Shown here: in pieces, positions 18,170-27,143 of the stretch
Position numbering within the stretch: the first letter of the stretch is position 1
How the letters are laid out: every line of letters begins with the position of its first letter
Origin: Guyparkeria sp016278265
Lineage (GTDB): Bacteria; Pseudomonadota; Gammaproteobacteria; Halothiobacillales; Halothiobacillaceae
Assembly (NCBI RefSeq): GCF_044582145.1
Contig: NZ_JBDODO010000001.1
DNA length: 64,000 nucleotides
Direction: 5' to 3' (one strand)
Made by a program: the position numbers and the translations under genes
Notes under the pieces: model-generated
Database searches by the model: none
What the model saw: only the letters and a program-made list of their open reading frames with translations
Told to the model about the DNA's origin: nothing

Positions 18170-20644
18170 TCAGGAACGCAGCGCCTTTGCCGGGGCGACC
18201 CGCGTCATGCGCCATCCCAGCAGCGGCGTGATCAGCGCGGCCAGCAGCAGGCCCGCGCCGATGCCCCAGGCCAGCAGCCAGGGGTTCAGGCGCCAGGGCA
18301 GGTCGAAGACCTGTGCCGAGAGCAGCGAGCCCACCCCCATCGCGGCGAACGCAGCGAGTAGCCCCACCAGCAGGCCGAGGACGAGGAACTCGATCCAGAG
18401 CGCCGAGAGCACCATCCGCCGACTGGCACCCATCACGCGCAGCACCGCGGCGTCGTGAATCCGCTGGCGTTCGCTGGCACCGAAGGCGGCCAGCAGGACC
18501 ACCAGCCCCGCCATCACCGTAAAGGCGAACACGTACTCGACCGCCTGGCTGGCGCGCGCGATCAGGGTGCGCACTTCGTCGAGGATGCGCGAGACGTCGA
18601 ACAGCGTCACCGTGGGAAAGGCGCGCAACAGCTCGACCTGCCGATCCTCGCTGCCCTCGGGCAGGTGGAAGCTGGTGATGTACTGCGCCGCGACGTTCTC
18701 CATCAGTCCCGGGTTGGCGATGACGAAGAAGTTGGGCCGCATCGAGTCCCAGTCGACCGAGCGGATGGAGGTGATCTCGCTCGAGATCGCCCTGCCATCG
18801 ACGCGGAACGTCAGCCGATCGCCCAGCGACCAGCCCAGCGTCTCGGCGATGCCCTCCTCGACCGAGAAGCCCTCGGCCGGGAACGTGCCGGCCAGCACGC
18901 GGTTGTCCGCGGCCAGTTCGTCGGACGTCGACAGGTTGAACTCGCGCGTCGCCAACCGGTGGGCGCGCCCCTCGTAGTTGTCGGGATCGATGGCGTTGCC
19001 GTTGCTCGCCTCCAGCCGACCGCGGATCATCGGGTAGAAGCCGGCATCGTCGATCCCCTGCCGGTCGAGGAACCCACGCATTTCATCCACCTCGTCGGGC
19101 TGGATGTTGATGGCGAAGACATTGGGCGCGTTGGTCGGGATCTGTCGTTCCCACGCCTCGATCAGATCCGCGCGGACCACCGATAGCAGCAGCACCGCCG
19201 TGACCCCAAGGGCCAGCGCAGCGATCTGCGTGGCCGACACCCAGCGCGCCCGAGCCATGCGGGCCAGCCCGAATCGGGCCACGCCACGTGCCGGCCAGCG
19301 GCGCAGGGCACTGACGAGCAGCCACGCGACGATCAGAAAGGTGCCCAGGCTCACGGCCAGGCCGCCGAGTACGTACAAGGCCAGCGCCGCATCGCGCGCC
19401 TGGAACCAGACCAGCAGCGCGATCGCAATCAGCCCGGCGGCGAACAGTAGGCTCGCCGCCGGGCTGGGCGCGGTCGCCCGCTGGTTGAGCACCCGCAGCG
19501 GCGGGGTGTGCTTGAGTTGAATCAGGCTCGGCAGGGCGAAGCCGAACAGGGCGACCAGTGCGACGGCCAGCCCCAGTGCCACCGGCATCAGGCCGGGGGG
19601 CGGCAGGTCGACATCCAGCACGGCAGTCATGAGATCCGCCAACAGTAGCTGGGTCACGGCGCCGATGGCGATGCCGGGAACCGCGGCGGCGAGCGCCAGC
19701 ATCAGCAGGCGCCAACGGTAGATCGCCCCGATCTGTTGCGAGGAGGCCCCCAGTGCCCGCATCAGGGCGGCCGTGTCCTGCTGGATGCGGTTGTAGTGGC
19801 GTGCCGCGATTACCAAGGCCGCCCCGGCGAGCAGCACGGCGACCACCGAAGCCAGGCCGAGAAAGCGCGCCGCCCGGTCGAAGGCCGTCTCGAAGGCCGG
19901 TTGGCTGTTCTCGGGGCGTTCGAGTTCGTATTCGGCGGGCAGTTGCTCGGCCAGTCGGTCCAGTCGTGCGGTCCGGTCATTCGCATCGCTGGACAGCAGC
20001 AGGGCGTGCTCGACCCGGCTGGTGTCGGTGACCAGCTCGGTGGCGGCCAGATCGTCGCGGTGGATCATCAGGCGAGGGGCGGCCTGCGAGAACACATTGC
20101 CCACGTCGGGCTCGCGTTCGATCACGGCGGTCACCGGCAACTCGCTCTGGCCGACCTGGAGGGTGTCGCCCAGTTCGAGCCCTAACGACAGGCGCGCCCG
20201 TGGCGCGACCCAGGCCTCGCCCGGTGGCGGGCCGTGCGTGACGGTGCGCGGGCCGCCGTCCTCTCGGATCTGCAGTTCGCCGCGCAGCGGGTAGGCGTCG
20301 TCGACGGCCTTCAGACCCACCAGCAGCGTCTGCTCGCCGGCGAGTACCACGGTGGGAAAGGTGACCTGTTGGCTGGTGGTCAGATCGAGCTCTCGTGCCG
20401 TTTCCAGGGCGATGTCCAGCGGGTCGGGGGCCTCCACGCGTGCATCGGCGGCGAGGAACTGCGCGGCCTGCGCCCGCATCGCCCCGTCGACGCGATCGAC
20501 GAAAAAGCCCACCGCGGTGACCGCCGAGACGGCCACGAGCAGTGCGAGCAGCATCGGGGTGAGCAGCCCGTTCTGCACCTCGCGTACCAGTCCCTGCCAG
20601 GCCAGGCGTCGCGTGTTGGGGGCCGTGTTGGGGGCTAGGCTCAT
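18170..20644 (-). CDS. ybbP: ABC transporter permease, YbbP/FtsX type
   Basis: An 824-residue inner-membrane protein with the MacB/FtsX-like arrangement: an N-terminal helix (LTPMLLALLVAVSAVTAVGFF), a large periplasmic region (residues about 50-250), a block of helices in the middle, a second periplasmic domain (about 480-690) and three C-terminal helices. It pairs with the ATPase YbbA, whose stop codon overlaps its start. In E. coli ybbA-ybbP lie divergent from tesA, as here. The pair is thought to move hydrophobic or lipid-like molecules out of the inner membrane; this is not proven. Confidence 0.88.
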   Translation of the reverse strand: MSLAPNTAPNTRRLAWQGLVREVQNGLLTPMLLALLVAVSAVTAVGFFVDRVDGAMRAQAAQFLAADARVEAPDPLDIALETARELDLTTSQQVTFPTVVLAGEQTLLVGLKAVDDAYPLRGELQIREDGGPRTVTHGPPPGEAWVAPRARLSLGLELGDTLQVGQSELPVTAVIEREPDVGNVFSQAAPRLMIHRDDLAATELVTDTSRVEHALLLSSDANDRTARLDRLAEQLPAEYELERPENSQPAFETAFDRAARFLGLASVVAVLLAGAALVIAARHYNRIQQDTAALMRALGASSQQIGAIYRWRLLMLALAAAVPGIAIGAVTQLLLADLMTAVLDVDLPPPGLMPVALGLAVALVALFGFALPSLIQLKHTPPLRVLNQRATAPSPAASLLFAAGLIAIALLVWFQARDAALALYVLGGLAVSLGTFLIVAWLLVSALRRWPARGVARFGLARMARARWVSATQIAALALGVTAVLLLSVVRADLIEAWERQIPTNAPNVFAINIQPDEVDEMRGFLDRQGIDDAGFYPMIRGRLEASNGNAIDPDNYEGRAHRLATREFNLSTSDELAADNRVLAGTFPAEGFSVEEGIAETLGWSLGDRLTFRVDGRAISSEITSIRSVDWDSMRPNFFVIANPGLMENVAAQYITSFHLPEGSEDRQVELLRAFPTVTLFDVSRILDEVRTLIARASQAVEYVFAFTVMAGLVVLLAAFGASERQRIHDAAVLRVMGASRRMVLSALWIEFLVLGLLVGLLAAFAAMGVGSLLSAQVFDLPWRLNPWLLAWGIGAGLLLAALITPLLGWRMTRVAPAKALRS

Positions 20645-21384
20645 GCCCGGCCTCCGGGGTGTGCCTGCAGGGCCTCGGGGTCCGGCGTCCAGTCGCTGAC
20701 GCGCCCGGCCTGTATCTGGAAACCCCGGTCGCAGCGCGCCGCCAGGGCCGGGTCGTGGGTGACCAGCACCAGCGTGGTCTGATGACGTTCGCGCAGGCGG
20801 AAGAGCAGCTCGATGACGTGTTCGCCGGTGGTGGTGTCCAGCGATCCGGTCGGCTCGTCGGCGAACAGCACCGCCGGCTCGCCGACAAACGCGCGGGCCA
20901 GTGCCACGCGTTGTTGCTCGCCGCCGGAGAGTTGCCGGGGCAGGTGGCGCAAGCGTTCGCCGAGACCCACTTCCTCCAGCGCCTCTCGCGCCCGGCGCTC
21001 GGCATCGCGCGCACCGGTCAGCTCCAGGGGCAGGGCGACGTTCTCGAGTGCATTGAGTCCGTCGATCAGCTGGAAGGACTGGAACACGAAGCCGACCCGG
21101 CCCGAGCGCACCGCGGCCCGGCCATCCTCGTCGAGTTGCGAAAGCGCGTGGCCGTCGAGCACGACTTCGCCTTGGCTGGGCGAGTCGAGACCGGCCATCA
21201 GGGCCAGCAGGGTGGACTTGCCGGCTCCCGACGGTCCGACCAGCGCGACCGCCTCACCGGGGAAGATTTGCAGGGTGGCCTGATGCACAATGGTCAGCGG
21301 TTCGGGGGTGCGCACGGTCTGCGTGACGCCTTCGACGGACAGAATCGGCCGGGTCGTGTCACGGGGAGCATCGGATGAGGTCAT
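20641..21384 (-). CDS. ybbA: ABC transporter ATP-binding protein YbbA
   Basis: A 247-residue ATPase of the LolD/MacB branch. Walker A is GPSGAGKST, the signature is LSGGEQQRVALARAF, and Walker B is VLFADEPTGSLD, followed by the switch His in VLVTHDP. Stop and start overlap by four bases with ybbP, so the two are translated as a unit. Its ATG at 21384 overlaps the start of tesA on the opposite strand by ten bases, so each promoter must lie within the other coding region. Confidence 0.92.
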   Translation of the reverse strand: MTSSDAPRDTTRPILSVEGVTQTVRTPEPLTIVHQATLQIFPGEAVALVGPSGAGKSTLLALMAGLDSPSQGEVVLDGHALSQLDEDGRAAVRSGRVGFVFQSFQLIDGLNALENVALPLELTGARDAERRAREALEEVGLGERLRHLPRQLSGGEQQRVALARAFVGEPAVLFADEPTGSLDTTTGEHVIELLFRLRERHQTTLVLVTHDPALAARCDRGFQIQAGRVSDWTPDPEALQAHPGGRA

Positions 21385-22061
21385 GGGGAAAGCTCGGTTT
21401 CGGCTGGCCGGCGCGTATCGCCGGCCTGTTGCTGCTGTGTTTCTGGTTCGGCGCGAGTATAGGTGACGACACCCCGGCGGTGCCGGCCCAGGTGCTGGTC
21501 TTCGGCGACTCGCTCTCGGCGGCCTACCAGCTGCCCACCGAGGCCGGATGGGTGGCCGGCCTGCGCGAGCGCCTTGCCGAGCGCGCCCCCGATCGCTTCG
21601 AGGTAACCAATGCCTCGGTCAGCGGCGAAACGACCTCCGGCGGCCTCTCGCGCTTGCCCGAGGTGCTCGAGACCGGCGACTACGACTGGGTGCTGCTCGA
21701 ACTGGGGGCGAACGATGGCCTGCGTGGCCTGCCCTTGACGCGCATCGAGGCCAACCTGCAATCGCTGATCGACCGCGTCGAGGACCATGGCGCCCGGGTG
21801 GTGCTGCTCGGCATCATGCTGCCCACCAACTACGGCCCCGCCTACGCCGAGCCATTCGCCGCCATGTACGAGCGGCTGGCCGAGACCAACGGCCTGCCCG
21901 TGCTGCCCTTCCTGCTCGACGGCGTGGCGAGCGAGCGCGAACTGATGATGGACGACGGCATCCACCCGAATGCCGAGGGGCAGGAGCGGGTACTGGAGAA
22001 CGTCTGGGGCGTGGTGGCGCCGTTGTGGGAGTTGGATGAATGTTCCGTACAAAGCAATTGA
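21375..22061 (+). CDS. tesA: Arylesterase / thioesterase I (TesA), SGNH hydrolase
   Basis: A 228-residue exported SGNH hydrolase acting on acyl-CoA, aryl ester or lysophospholipid substrates in the periplasm. A signal segment (about residues 10-35) is followed by GDSLS with the nucleophile Ser, a Gly in the ASVSGETTSGG block, GAND with the Asn, and the catalytic DGIHPN. Length is slightly above that of E. coli TesA (208). The start overlaps divergent ybbA; no later Met precedes the core. The gene order matches E. coli. Confidence 0.92.
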   Translation: MRSWGKLGFGWPARIAGLLLLCFWFGASIGDDTPAVPAQVLVFGDSLSAAYQLPTEAGWVAGLRERLAERAPDRFEVTNASVSGETTSGGLSRLPEVLETGDYDWVLLELGANDGLRGLPLTRIEANLQSLIDRVEDHGARVVLLGIMLPTNYGPAYAEPFAAMYERLAETNGLPVLPFLLDGVASERELMMDDGIHPNAEGQERVLENVWGVVAPLWELDECSVQSN

Positions 22062-22129
22062 GGGAATGCGGTACGTATGAACCGGTTGCCGATATTGGAT
22101 ATTGCCTGCTCATTGTTTCCTAGCGAGGT

Positions 22130-22410
22130 GGTTACGGGTTCCGCCCGCCGTTTGCCCACCGGAGCTCCGCTTGCCGCTATGCGCGGCGGTCGGGGCGATT
22201 TTCTTTGCTCGCGCGAAAGAAAACCGCCGAAAAGAAACGCGCCGGATGTCTGGTCGCCCTGCGGGCGATCCCCTGCGTTTCTCATTCCAGCCGGGCCGCG
22301 CCGACAGGCATCCCTGCCTGACGGCGCGGTGGCGCGCGTCCTTGCGCGCCACCCTTCGGGCCTTTCCGGCTTCCATTGCGATACTCGGCGAGACATACGG
22401 AAAGGCCACG
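22130..22410. repeat. Structured intergenic element between tesA and murJ
   Basis: The 425-bp gap 22062-22486 has no convincing gene but is rich in inverted repeats. These are TTTTCTTT/AAAGAAAA (22199-22206 and 22216-22223), the perfect 10-bp hairpin GGTGGCGCGC/GCGCGCCACC (22328-22337 and 22344-22353), and GGCCTTTCCG/CGGAAAGGCC (22359-22368 and 22398-22407). From memory, the TTTCTTTGCTCGCGC segment and the peptide it would encode (FFARAKENRRKE) resemble a repeat often mis-annotated as a small protein in proteobacteria, but I cannot search for it. Other copies elsewhere in this genome are expected if this is right. Confidence 0.45.
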
Positions 22411-22486
22411 CCTCGACCTCCGCTGGCAGTTTGTCGGATGGTGTGGCATTCGAGATGGCTGACCACGGCCGAGAGTTGAGCACCGC

Positions 22487-24073
22487 ATGAGCATTTGGAA
22501 GAGCAGCGCGGCCTTCGGTGGCATGACGATGATCTCGCGGGTGCTGGGCTTCGTCCGCGACATGCTGCTCGCGCGGGTGTTCGGCGCCAGCGCGTCGATG
22601 GACGCCTTCTTCGTCGTCTTCAAGATCCCGAATTTCCTGCGCCGGCTGTTCGCCGAGGGCGCCTTCCAGCAGGCGTTCGTGCCGGTGCTGTCCGAGTACC
22701 GCGAGACCTCGACGCGCGAGGAGCTCAAGCGTTACGTCGACTACATGTTCGGCACGCTGGCGGCGGTTGTTGCGGTGGTCGTCGCCCTGGGACTGGCCGG
22801 GGCGCCGCTGATGGTCATGCTGTTCGCGCCGGGGTTCACCGACGATCCGGCCCAGCTCGAGCTGGCCGAGACGATGTTGATGATCACCTTCCCGTACCTG
22901 CTGTTCATCTCGTTGACCGCCTTCGTCGCCAGCAGCCTGAACGCCTTCGGCCGATTCGCCATGCCGGCGCTCGCGCCCATCTGGCTCAACCTGAGCCTGA
23001 TCGCCGCGACACTGGTGGCCGCCCCGTTGTTCGCCGAGCCGGTGATGGCGCTGGCCTGGGGCGTGTTCGTCGCCGGCATCCTGCAGCTGTTCTTCCTGCT
23101 GCCGTTTCTCGCCCGGCTGGGACTGCTGCCCCGACCGCGAATCGGCCGGCATCCCGGCGTGCGCAAGACCTTGCGGCTGATGCTGCCGGCGATGTTTGGT
23201 GCCTCGGTCACGCAGATCAACCTGTTGATCGACACCATCCTGGCCTCCTTGCTGGTGGCCGGCTCGGTGAGCTGGCTGTACTACTCCGACCGGCTGGTCG
23301 AGCTGCCGCTGGGGGTGTTCGGCGTGGCGATCGGCACGGTGATCCTGCCCGCCCTGTCGCGCGCGTTCGCCCGGGGCAGCGACGAGGATTACAATCGCAC
23401 CGTCAATGGCGCCCTGCGCCTGACCCTGCTGGTCGGCGTGCCGGCGATGGCCGGTCTGATCGGTCTGTCGGTGCCGATCCTGGCCACTCTGTTCGAGTAC
23501 GGCGCGTTCTCGCCCACCGACACGCAGATGGTGTCGATGGCGATGACCGCCTATGCCCTCGGTCTGCCGGCGTTCCTGCTGATCAAGATCTTCGCGCCGG
23601 GCTTCTTCGCCCGCCAGGACACGGTCACCCCGGTGCGCATCGCGGTGATCTCGGTGGGCGCCAACCTGGTCTTCAAGGCCCTGCTGGTGGTGCCGTGGAT
23701 TTTTTGGCTGGGCGGCGATCTCGCCCACGTGGGACTCGCACTGACCACGGTAATGGCCGCCTGGGTCAACGCGCTGCTGCTGGGCTGGACCCTGCGTCGA
23801 CGTGGTGTCTGGCGGATCGAGCCCGGCACGCGCCGTTTCATCGGTCATATCACGCTCGCTGCGTTGGCGATGGCGGGCTTGCTGCTCTGGCTGAGCCCGG
23901 CCGCCGACATCTGGAGCGACTGGGCGTGGTTCGAACGGGTCGGGGCGGTGCTCGGCCTGATCATGCTGGGCGTGGCGGTATTCGTGGCTACTGCTGCGGC
24001 ACTGGGGCAGACCCCGCGCCGCCTGGTATCGGTGGTCGCCTTCGATCGCCTGGTGCCTCGTGAGCGTCAATGA
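22487..24073 (+). CDS. murJ: Lipid II flippase MurJ
   Basis: A 528-residue MOP-superfamily membrane protein with about fourteen helices that flips lipid II across the inner membrane for peptidoglycan synthesis. Family features include the N-terminal SRVLGFVRDMLLARVFGAS with conserved arginines, FFVVFKIPNFLRRLFAEGAF, and SVTQINLLIDTILAS in the middle. Length matches the family. ATG 22487 opens the murJ-ribF-rmuC cluster; ribF follows at 24099. Confidence 0.96.
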   Translation: MSIWKSSAAFGGMTMISRVLGFVRDMLLARVFGASASMDAFFVVFKIPNFLRRLFAEGAFQQAFVPVLSEYRETSTREELKRYVDYMFGTLAAVVAVVVALGLAGAPLMVMLFAPGFTDDPAQLELAETMLMITFPYLLFISLTAFVASSLNAFGRFAMPALAPIWLNLSLIAATLVAAPLFAEPVMALAWGVFVAGILQLFFLLPFLARLGLLPRPRIGRHPGVRKTLRLMLPAMFGASVTQINLLIDTILASLLVAGSVSWLYYSDRLVELPLGVFGVAIGTVILPALSRAFARGSDEDYNRTVNGALRLTLLVGVPAMAGLIGLSVPILATLFEYGAFSPTDTQMVSMAMTAYALGLPAFLLIKIFAPGFFARQDTVTPVRIAVISVGANLVFKALLVVPWIFWLGGDLAHVGLALTTVMAAWVNALLLGWTLRRRGVWRIEPGTRRFIGHITLAALAMAGLLLWLSPAADIWSDWAWFERVGAVLGLIMLGVAVFVATAAALGQTPRRLVSVVAFDRLVPRERQ

Positions 24074-24098
24074 CGGAACGCCAATGAAGGAAGCCCGA

Positions 24099-25097
24099 AT
24101 GGATCTCATCCGCCTGTCTCACGGGACAACGCCACCTGATGCCGCCCCGGCCGGCGGTGCGGTGGTCACCATCGGCAATTTCGATGGCGTGCACCGCGGG
24201 CATCGCGCGGTCATCCGGCAGGCAGCCGAACGGGCGGACGCGCTGGCCCTGCCGCTGACGGTGGTGATCTTCGAGCCGCTGCCGCGGGAATTCTTCGCCG
24301 AGGCAAGAGGGATGGAGCCGGTCGCGCGTCTGACTCGGCTGCGCGAACGTTTCGAGGCCTTCGCAGCGCTGGGCGTGATCGACCGGCTGGTGCTGATGCC
24401 CTTCAATGCGCGCCTGGCGAGCATGTCGGCCGAGGCGTTCGTGAACGAGTTGCTGGTCGATGCACTGGGCGCGCGGCACGTGGTGATCGGCGACGATTTC
24501 CGTTTCGGCGCCAAACGCGCCGGCGATTTCGCCCTGCTGGAATCGATGGGTCCGCGTCTGGGTTTTGGCGTCGAGCGGGCCGTGACGGTCACACTCGATG
24601 GCGAGCGCGTCTCCTCGACGCGGGTGCGTGCGGCGCTCGAGGCCCGCGACGTGGCCGCCGCCGCGCGGCTGCTGGGCCACCCGTACTTTCTCTGCGGGCG
24701 GGTGATGCATGGCGACAAGCGCGGCCGCCAGCTGGGTTTCCCCACCGCGAACATCGCGTTGCGACGCCGGCAGTCGCCGTTGCGTGGTGTCTTTCTGGTG
24801 CGGATGAGCGGCATCGACGGCGGGACACGCTACGGGGTGGCCAATATCGGTACCCGCCCGACCGTCGATGGCGGCGAGGCGCGACTGGAGGTGTTCGTGC
24901 TCGATTTTGACGGCGACCTCTACGGGCAGTTGGCGACCGTGGAGTTCCTCGCCGACATCCGCGACGAACGGCGCTTCGAATCACTGGATGCCCTGGTCGA
25001 GCAGATCGGGGCGGACGTCGCCGAGGCGCGCCGGCTAATAGACACACACCGTCGAACGGGCAAGCCCTGGCAGGTGGATGAAGGAGAGACCGCATGA
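24099..25097 (+). CDS. ribF: Bifunctional riboflavin kinase / FAD synthetase RibF
   Basis: A 332-residue enzyme converting riboflavin to FMN and then FAD. The N-terminal FAD synthetase domain has GNFDGVHRGH and the SSTRVR motif. The C-terminal flavokinase domain has GDKRGRQLGFPTANI and GVANIGTRPT. ATG 24099 is preferred because AAGGAAG lies six bases before it; the frame opens earlier at a GTG (24060) inside murJ without a good ribosome site. ribF commonly follows murJ in gammaproteobacteria. The stop overlaps the rmuC start (ATGA). Confidence 0.94.
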   Translation: MDLIRLSHGTTPPDAAPAGGAVVTIGNFDGVHRGHRAVIRQAAERADALALPLTVVIFEPLPREFFAEARGMEPVARLTRLRERFEAFAALGVIDRLVLMPFNARLASMSAEAFVNELLVDALGARHVVIGDDFRFGAKRAGDFALLESMGPRLGFGVERAVTVTLDGERVSSTRVRAALEARDVAAAARLLGHPYFLCGRVMHGDKRGRQLGFPTANIALRRRQSPLRGVFLVRMSGIDGGTRYGVANIGTRPTVDGGEARLEVFVLDFDGDLYGQLATVEFLADIRDERRFESLDALVEQIGADVAEARRLIDTHRRTGKPWQVDEGETA

Positions 25098-26650
25098 CGT
25101 CAATCGACGTGCTGATCGACAACCCGATTGCCTGGGGGCTGGCGGCCTTTGCACTGGTCATGCTGGTGGCGACCGCCTGGCTGGCGGCCCGGCTGCGGGC
25201 GGAAGCCCGGGAACGCGACCGACTGGCCGCGGAACACGAGCGCCTCGAGACCCTGCTCGAGGACGAGACCGTGGCCCTGCGTACCGCCCGGGAGGAACTG
25301 GCGGAGTCGCGCACCATGGCCGCCCGCCATGAAACCGAGCGCCAGCACCTGATCGAGATGCGAGATGCGCTCGAGACCCGCCGGCGCGAGGCGCAGGCCG
25401 CACTGGATGCCGAGCGGGAGGCCACCGCCGCGCTCAAGGCGGAGAAGGCCGAACTGACCGAACGGCTCGAGCGCGAACGCGAGGCGGCCGAGGAGAAATT
25501 GAAGCTGCTCGACGAGGCGCGCGAGAAGCTCTCGGATGCCTTCAAGGGGCTGTCGGCCGATGCGCTGTCGCGTAACAACGAATCCTTTCTCAAGCTGGCC
25601 CGCGAGAACCTCGAGCGCTTCCAGCACCAGGCCAAGGACGATCTCTCGGCGCGCCACAAGGCGATCGAGCAGCTCACCGCCCCGATCCGCGAACGGCTGG
25701 AGAAGTTCGATACCAAGCTCGACGGGATGGAGCAGGCGCGTACCGGCGCCTATTCGGCCTTGAGTCAGCAGGTCAACGACCTGTTGCAGACCCATCTGCC
25801 GCGGCTGCACCGCGAGACCGCGGACCTGGTCAAGGCATTGCGCCAGCCGCAGGCCCGCGGGCGCTGGGGCGAGCTGCAACTCAAGCGCGTGGTGGAAATG
25901 GCCGGGATGCTGGAGCACTGCGACTTCGAGGAGCAGGTCAGCCAGTCCGGTGAGGACAGCCGCCTGCGCCCGGACATGATCGTCCATCTGCCGGGCGGGC
26001 GGCAGGTGGTCGTCGATGCCAAGGCGCCGGTAGATGCCTATCTGCAGGCCGTCGAGGCGCCGGACGAGGACGGGCGCAAGGCCGCGCTGGTCCGTCACGC
26101 CCGCCAGGTGCGCACCCACGTCGGCCAGCTGGCCAAAAAGAGCTACTTCGACCAGTTCGATCCCAGCCCGGAGTTCGTGGTGCTGTTCGTCCCCGGCGAG
26201 GCCTTCTTCTCCGCGGCGCTGGCCGAGGACCCGGGGCTGATCGAGTACGGCGCCGAGAACCGCGTCATCCCGGCCAGCCCGACCACGCTGATCGCCCTGC
26301 TCAAGGCCGTCTCCTACGGCTGGCGGCAGGAGGCCATGGCGCAGAATGCCGTCGAAGTCGCCGCGTTGGGCAAGGAGCTCTACGAGCGGATCGGCACGCT
26401 CGCCGACCACTGGACCAAGGTGGGCAAGAGCCTCAACCAGACGGTCAACGCCTACAACAGCTCCGTAGGCACGCTCGAGTCCCGCGTGCTGCCCAGCGCA
26501 CGCAAGTTCCGTGACCTCAAGACCGTCTCGGCCGACAAGGACATCGCTACGCTCGACCCGGTGACCCAGGAGTCGCGGCCGCTGTCCGCCGCCGAGCTGA
26601 CCGATGCGTTGTCTGGTCCGTCGGACGAGGATGTGTCCAAGGACACATAG
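25094..26650 (+). CDS. rmuC: DNA recombination protein RmuC
   Basis: A 518-residue protein with one N-terminal membrane helix (WGLAAFALVMLVATAWLAARL), a long coiled coil rich in Glu, Arg and Ala (residues about 35-170), and the RmuC nuclease-like domain. That domain contains GRWGELQLKRVVEMAGM and VVDAKAPVDAY. RmuC limits inversions at short inverted repeats, a role of interest here because long inverted repeats occur in this segment. ATG 25094 overlaps the ribF stop, giving translational coupling. Confidence 0.93.
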   Translation: MTSIDVLIDNPIAWGLAAFALVMLVATAWLAARLRAEARERDRLAAEHERLETLLEDETVALRTAREELAESRTMAARHETERQHLIEMRDALETRRREAQAALDAEREATAALKAEKAELTERLEREREAAEEKLKLLDEAREKLSDAFKGLSADALSRNNESFLKLARENLERFQHQAKDDLSARHKAIEQLTAPIRERLEKFDTKLDGMEQARTGAYSALSQQVNDLLQTHLPRLHRETADLVKALRQPQARGRWGELQLKRVVEMAGMLEHCDFEEQVSQSGEDSRLRPDMIVHLPGGRQVVVDAKAPVDAYLQAVEAPDEDGRKAALVRHARQVRTHVGQLAKKSYFDQFDPSPEFVVLFVPGEAFFSAALAEDPGLIEYGAENRVIPASPTTLIALLKAVSYGWRQEAMAQNAVEVAALGKELYERIGTLADHWTKVGKSLNQTVNAYNSSVGTLESRVLPSARKFRDLKTVSADKDIATLDPVTQESRPLSAAELTDALSGPSDEDVSKDT

Positions 26651-26864
26651 CCTGCCGATGGCGACAGCCGAGTCAGATGCCTCTTCTCGACGGGGTCACT
26701 GATGACGATGGTTGCCCGCGGCGGATGGCGGTCTCGAGGCGGGTGTCGACGACCTCGCGGCCGTGATTCTGCCCGTCGGGCATCCGGGCATAGACGCGCA
26801 GGCCGGAGATGCCCGTCATCCGCAGGCGTGCGTGCCTGACGTTCCGGGGGCGCCGCCGTCCGAA

Positions 26865-27020
26865 CCGACCCCTCTCGATGCCGGCTACGAGCCGTCCCAG
26901 ATGCTCGACGTGCTGGTGGGTATCGCGCAGAAGACCCTGAGCAATTACACCCATCACCTGGCGGACACCCCGGTGGACGAGCCGATGCAGGGCAATGCGT
27001 GGACACCGCCGGCGGCGTGA
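26865..27020 (+). pseudogene. C-terminal remnant of a carboxymuconolactone-decarboxylase-like gene
   Basis: The last 51 codons of this frame read like the end of an AhpD/carboxymuconolactone decarboxylase family protein: a Gly-Tyr turn, LDVLVGIAQKTLSNYTHH, then ADTPVD and a terminal Trp region before the stop at 27018. The active-site ExxCxxC-type part, which should lie about 100 residues upstream, is absent, and the frame upstream looks non-coding. I therefore read it as a decayed fragment, with the family assignment from memory. The stretch 26651-26864 shows nothing else I can support. A weak opposite-strand frame (26673-26957) is not convincing. Confidence 0.4.
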
Positions 27021-27050
27021 ACTAACCCTCGTCGGTCAGCACTAACCCAG

Positions 27051-27130
27051 ACGAACAGACGAACAGACGAACAGACGAACAGACGAACAGACGAACAGAC
27101 GAACAGACGAACAGACGAACAGACGAACAG
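27051..27130. repeat. Octanucleotide tandem array, ten copies of ACGAACAG
   Basis: Ten exact head-to-tail copies of an 8-bp unit, followed by a partial ACG, end 13 bases before the start codon of the DUF302 gene and just before its ribosome site (GGAG, 27133-27136). An 8-bp unit outside a coding frame would alter promoter or leader spacing when copies are gained or lost. Exact identity of all copies suggests recent or ongoing slippage. Confidence 0.97.
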
Positions 27131-27143
27131 ACGGAGTGAAGAG

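Noticed and set aside
22110..22466. Open frames of 118-137 codons on both strands between tesA and murJ
   Set aside because: They run through several strong hairpins, lack ribosome sites, and resemble a repeat often annotated as protein.
21842..24109. 755-codon frame opposite murJ
   Set aside because: Antisense shadow of a GC-rich gene; composition (His, Gln, Arg, Gly) is typical of such shadows and murJ is unambiguous.
27051..27130. CRISPR array
   Set aside because: The repeat is 8 bp, contiguous and without spacers, and no cas genes are near.
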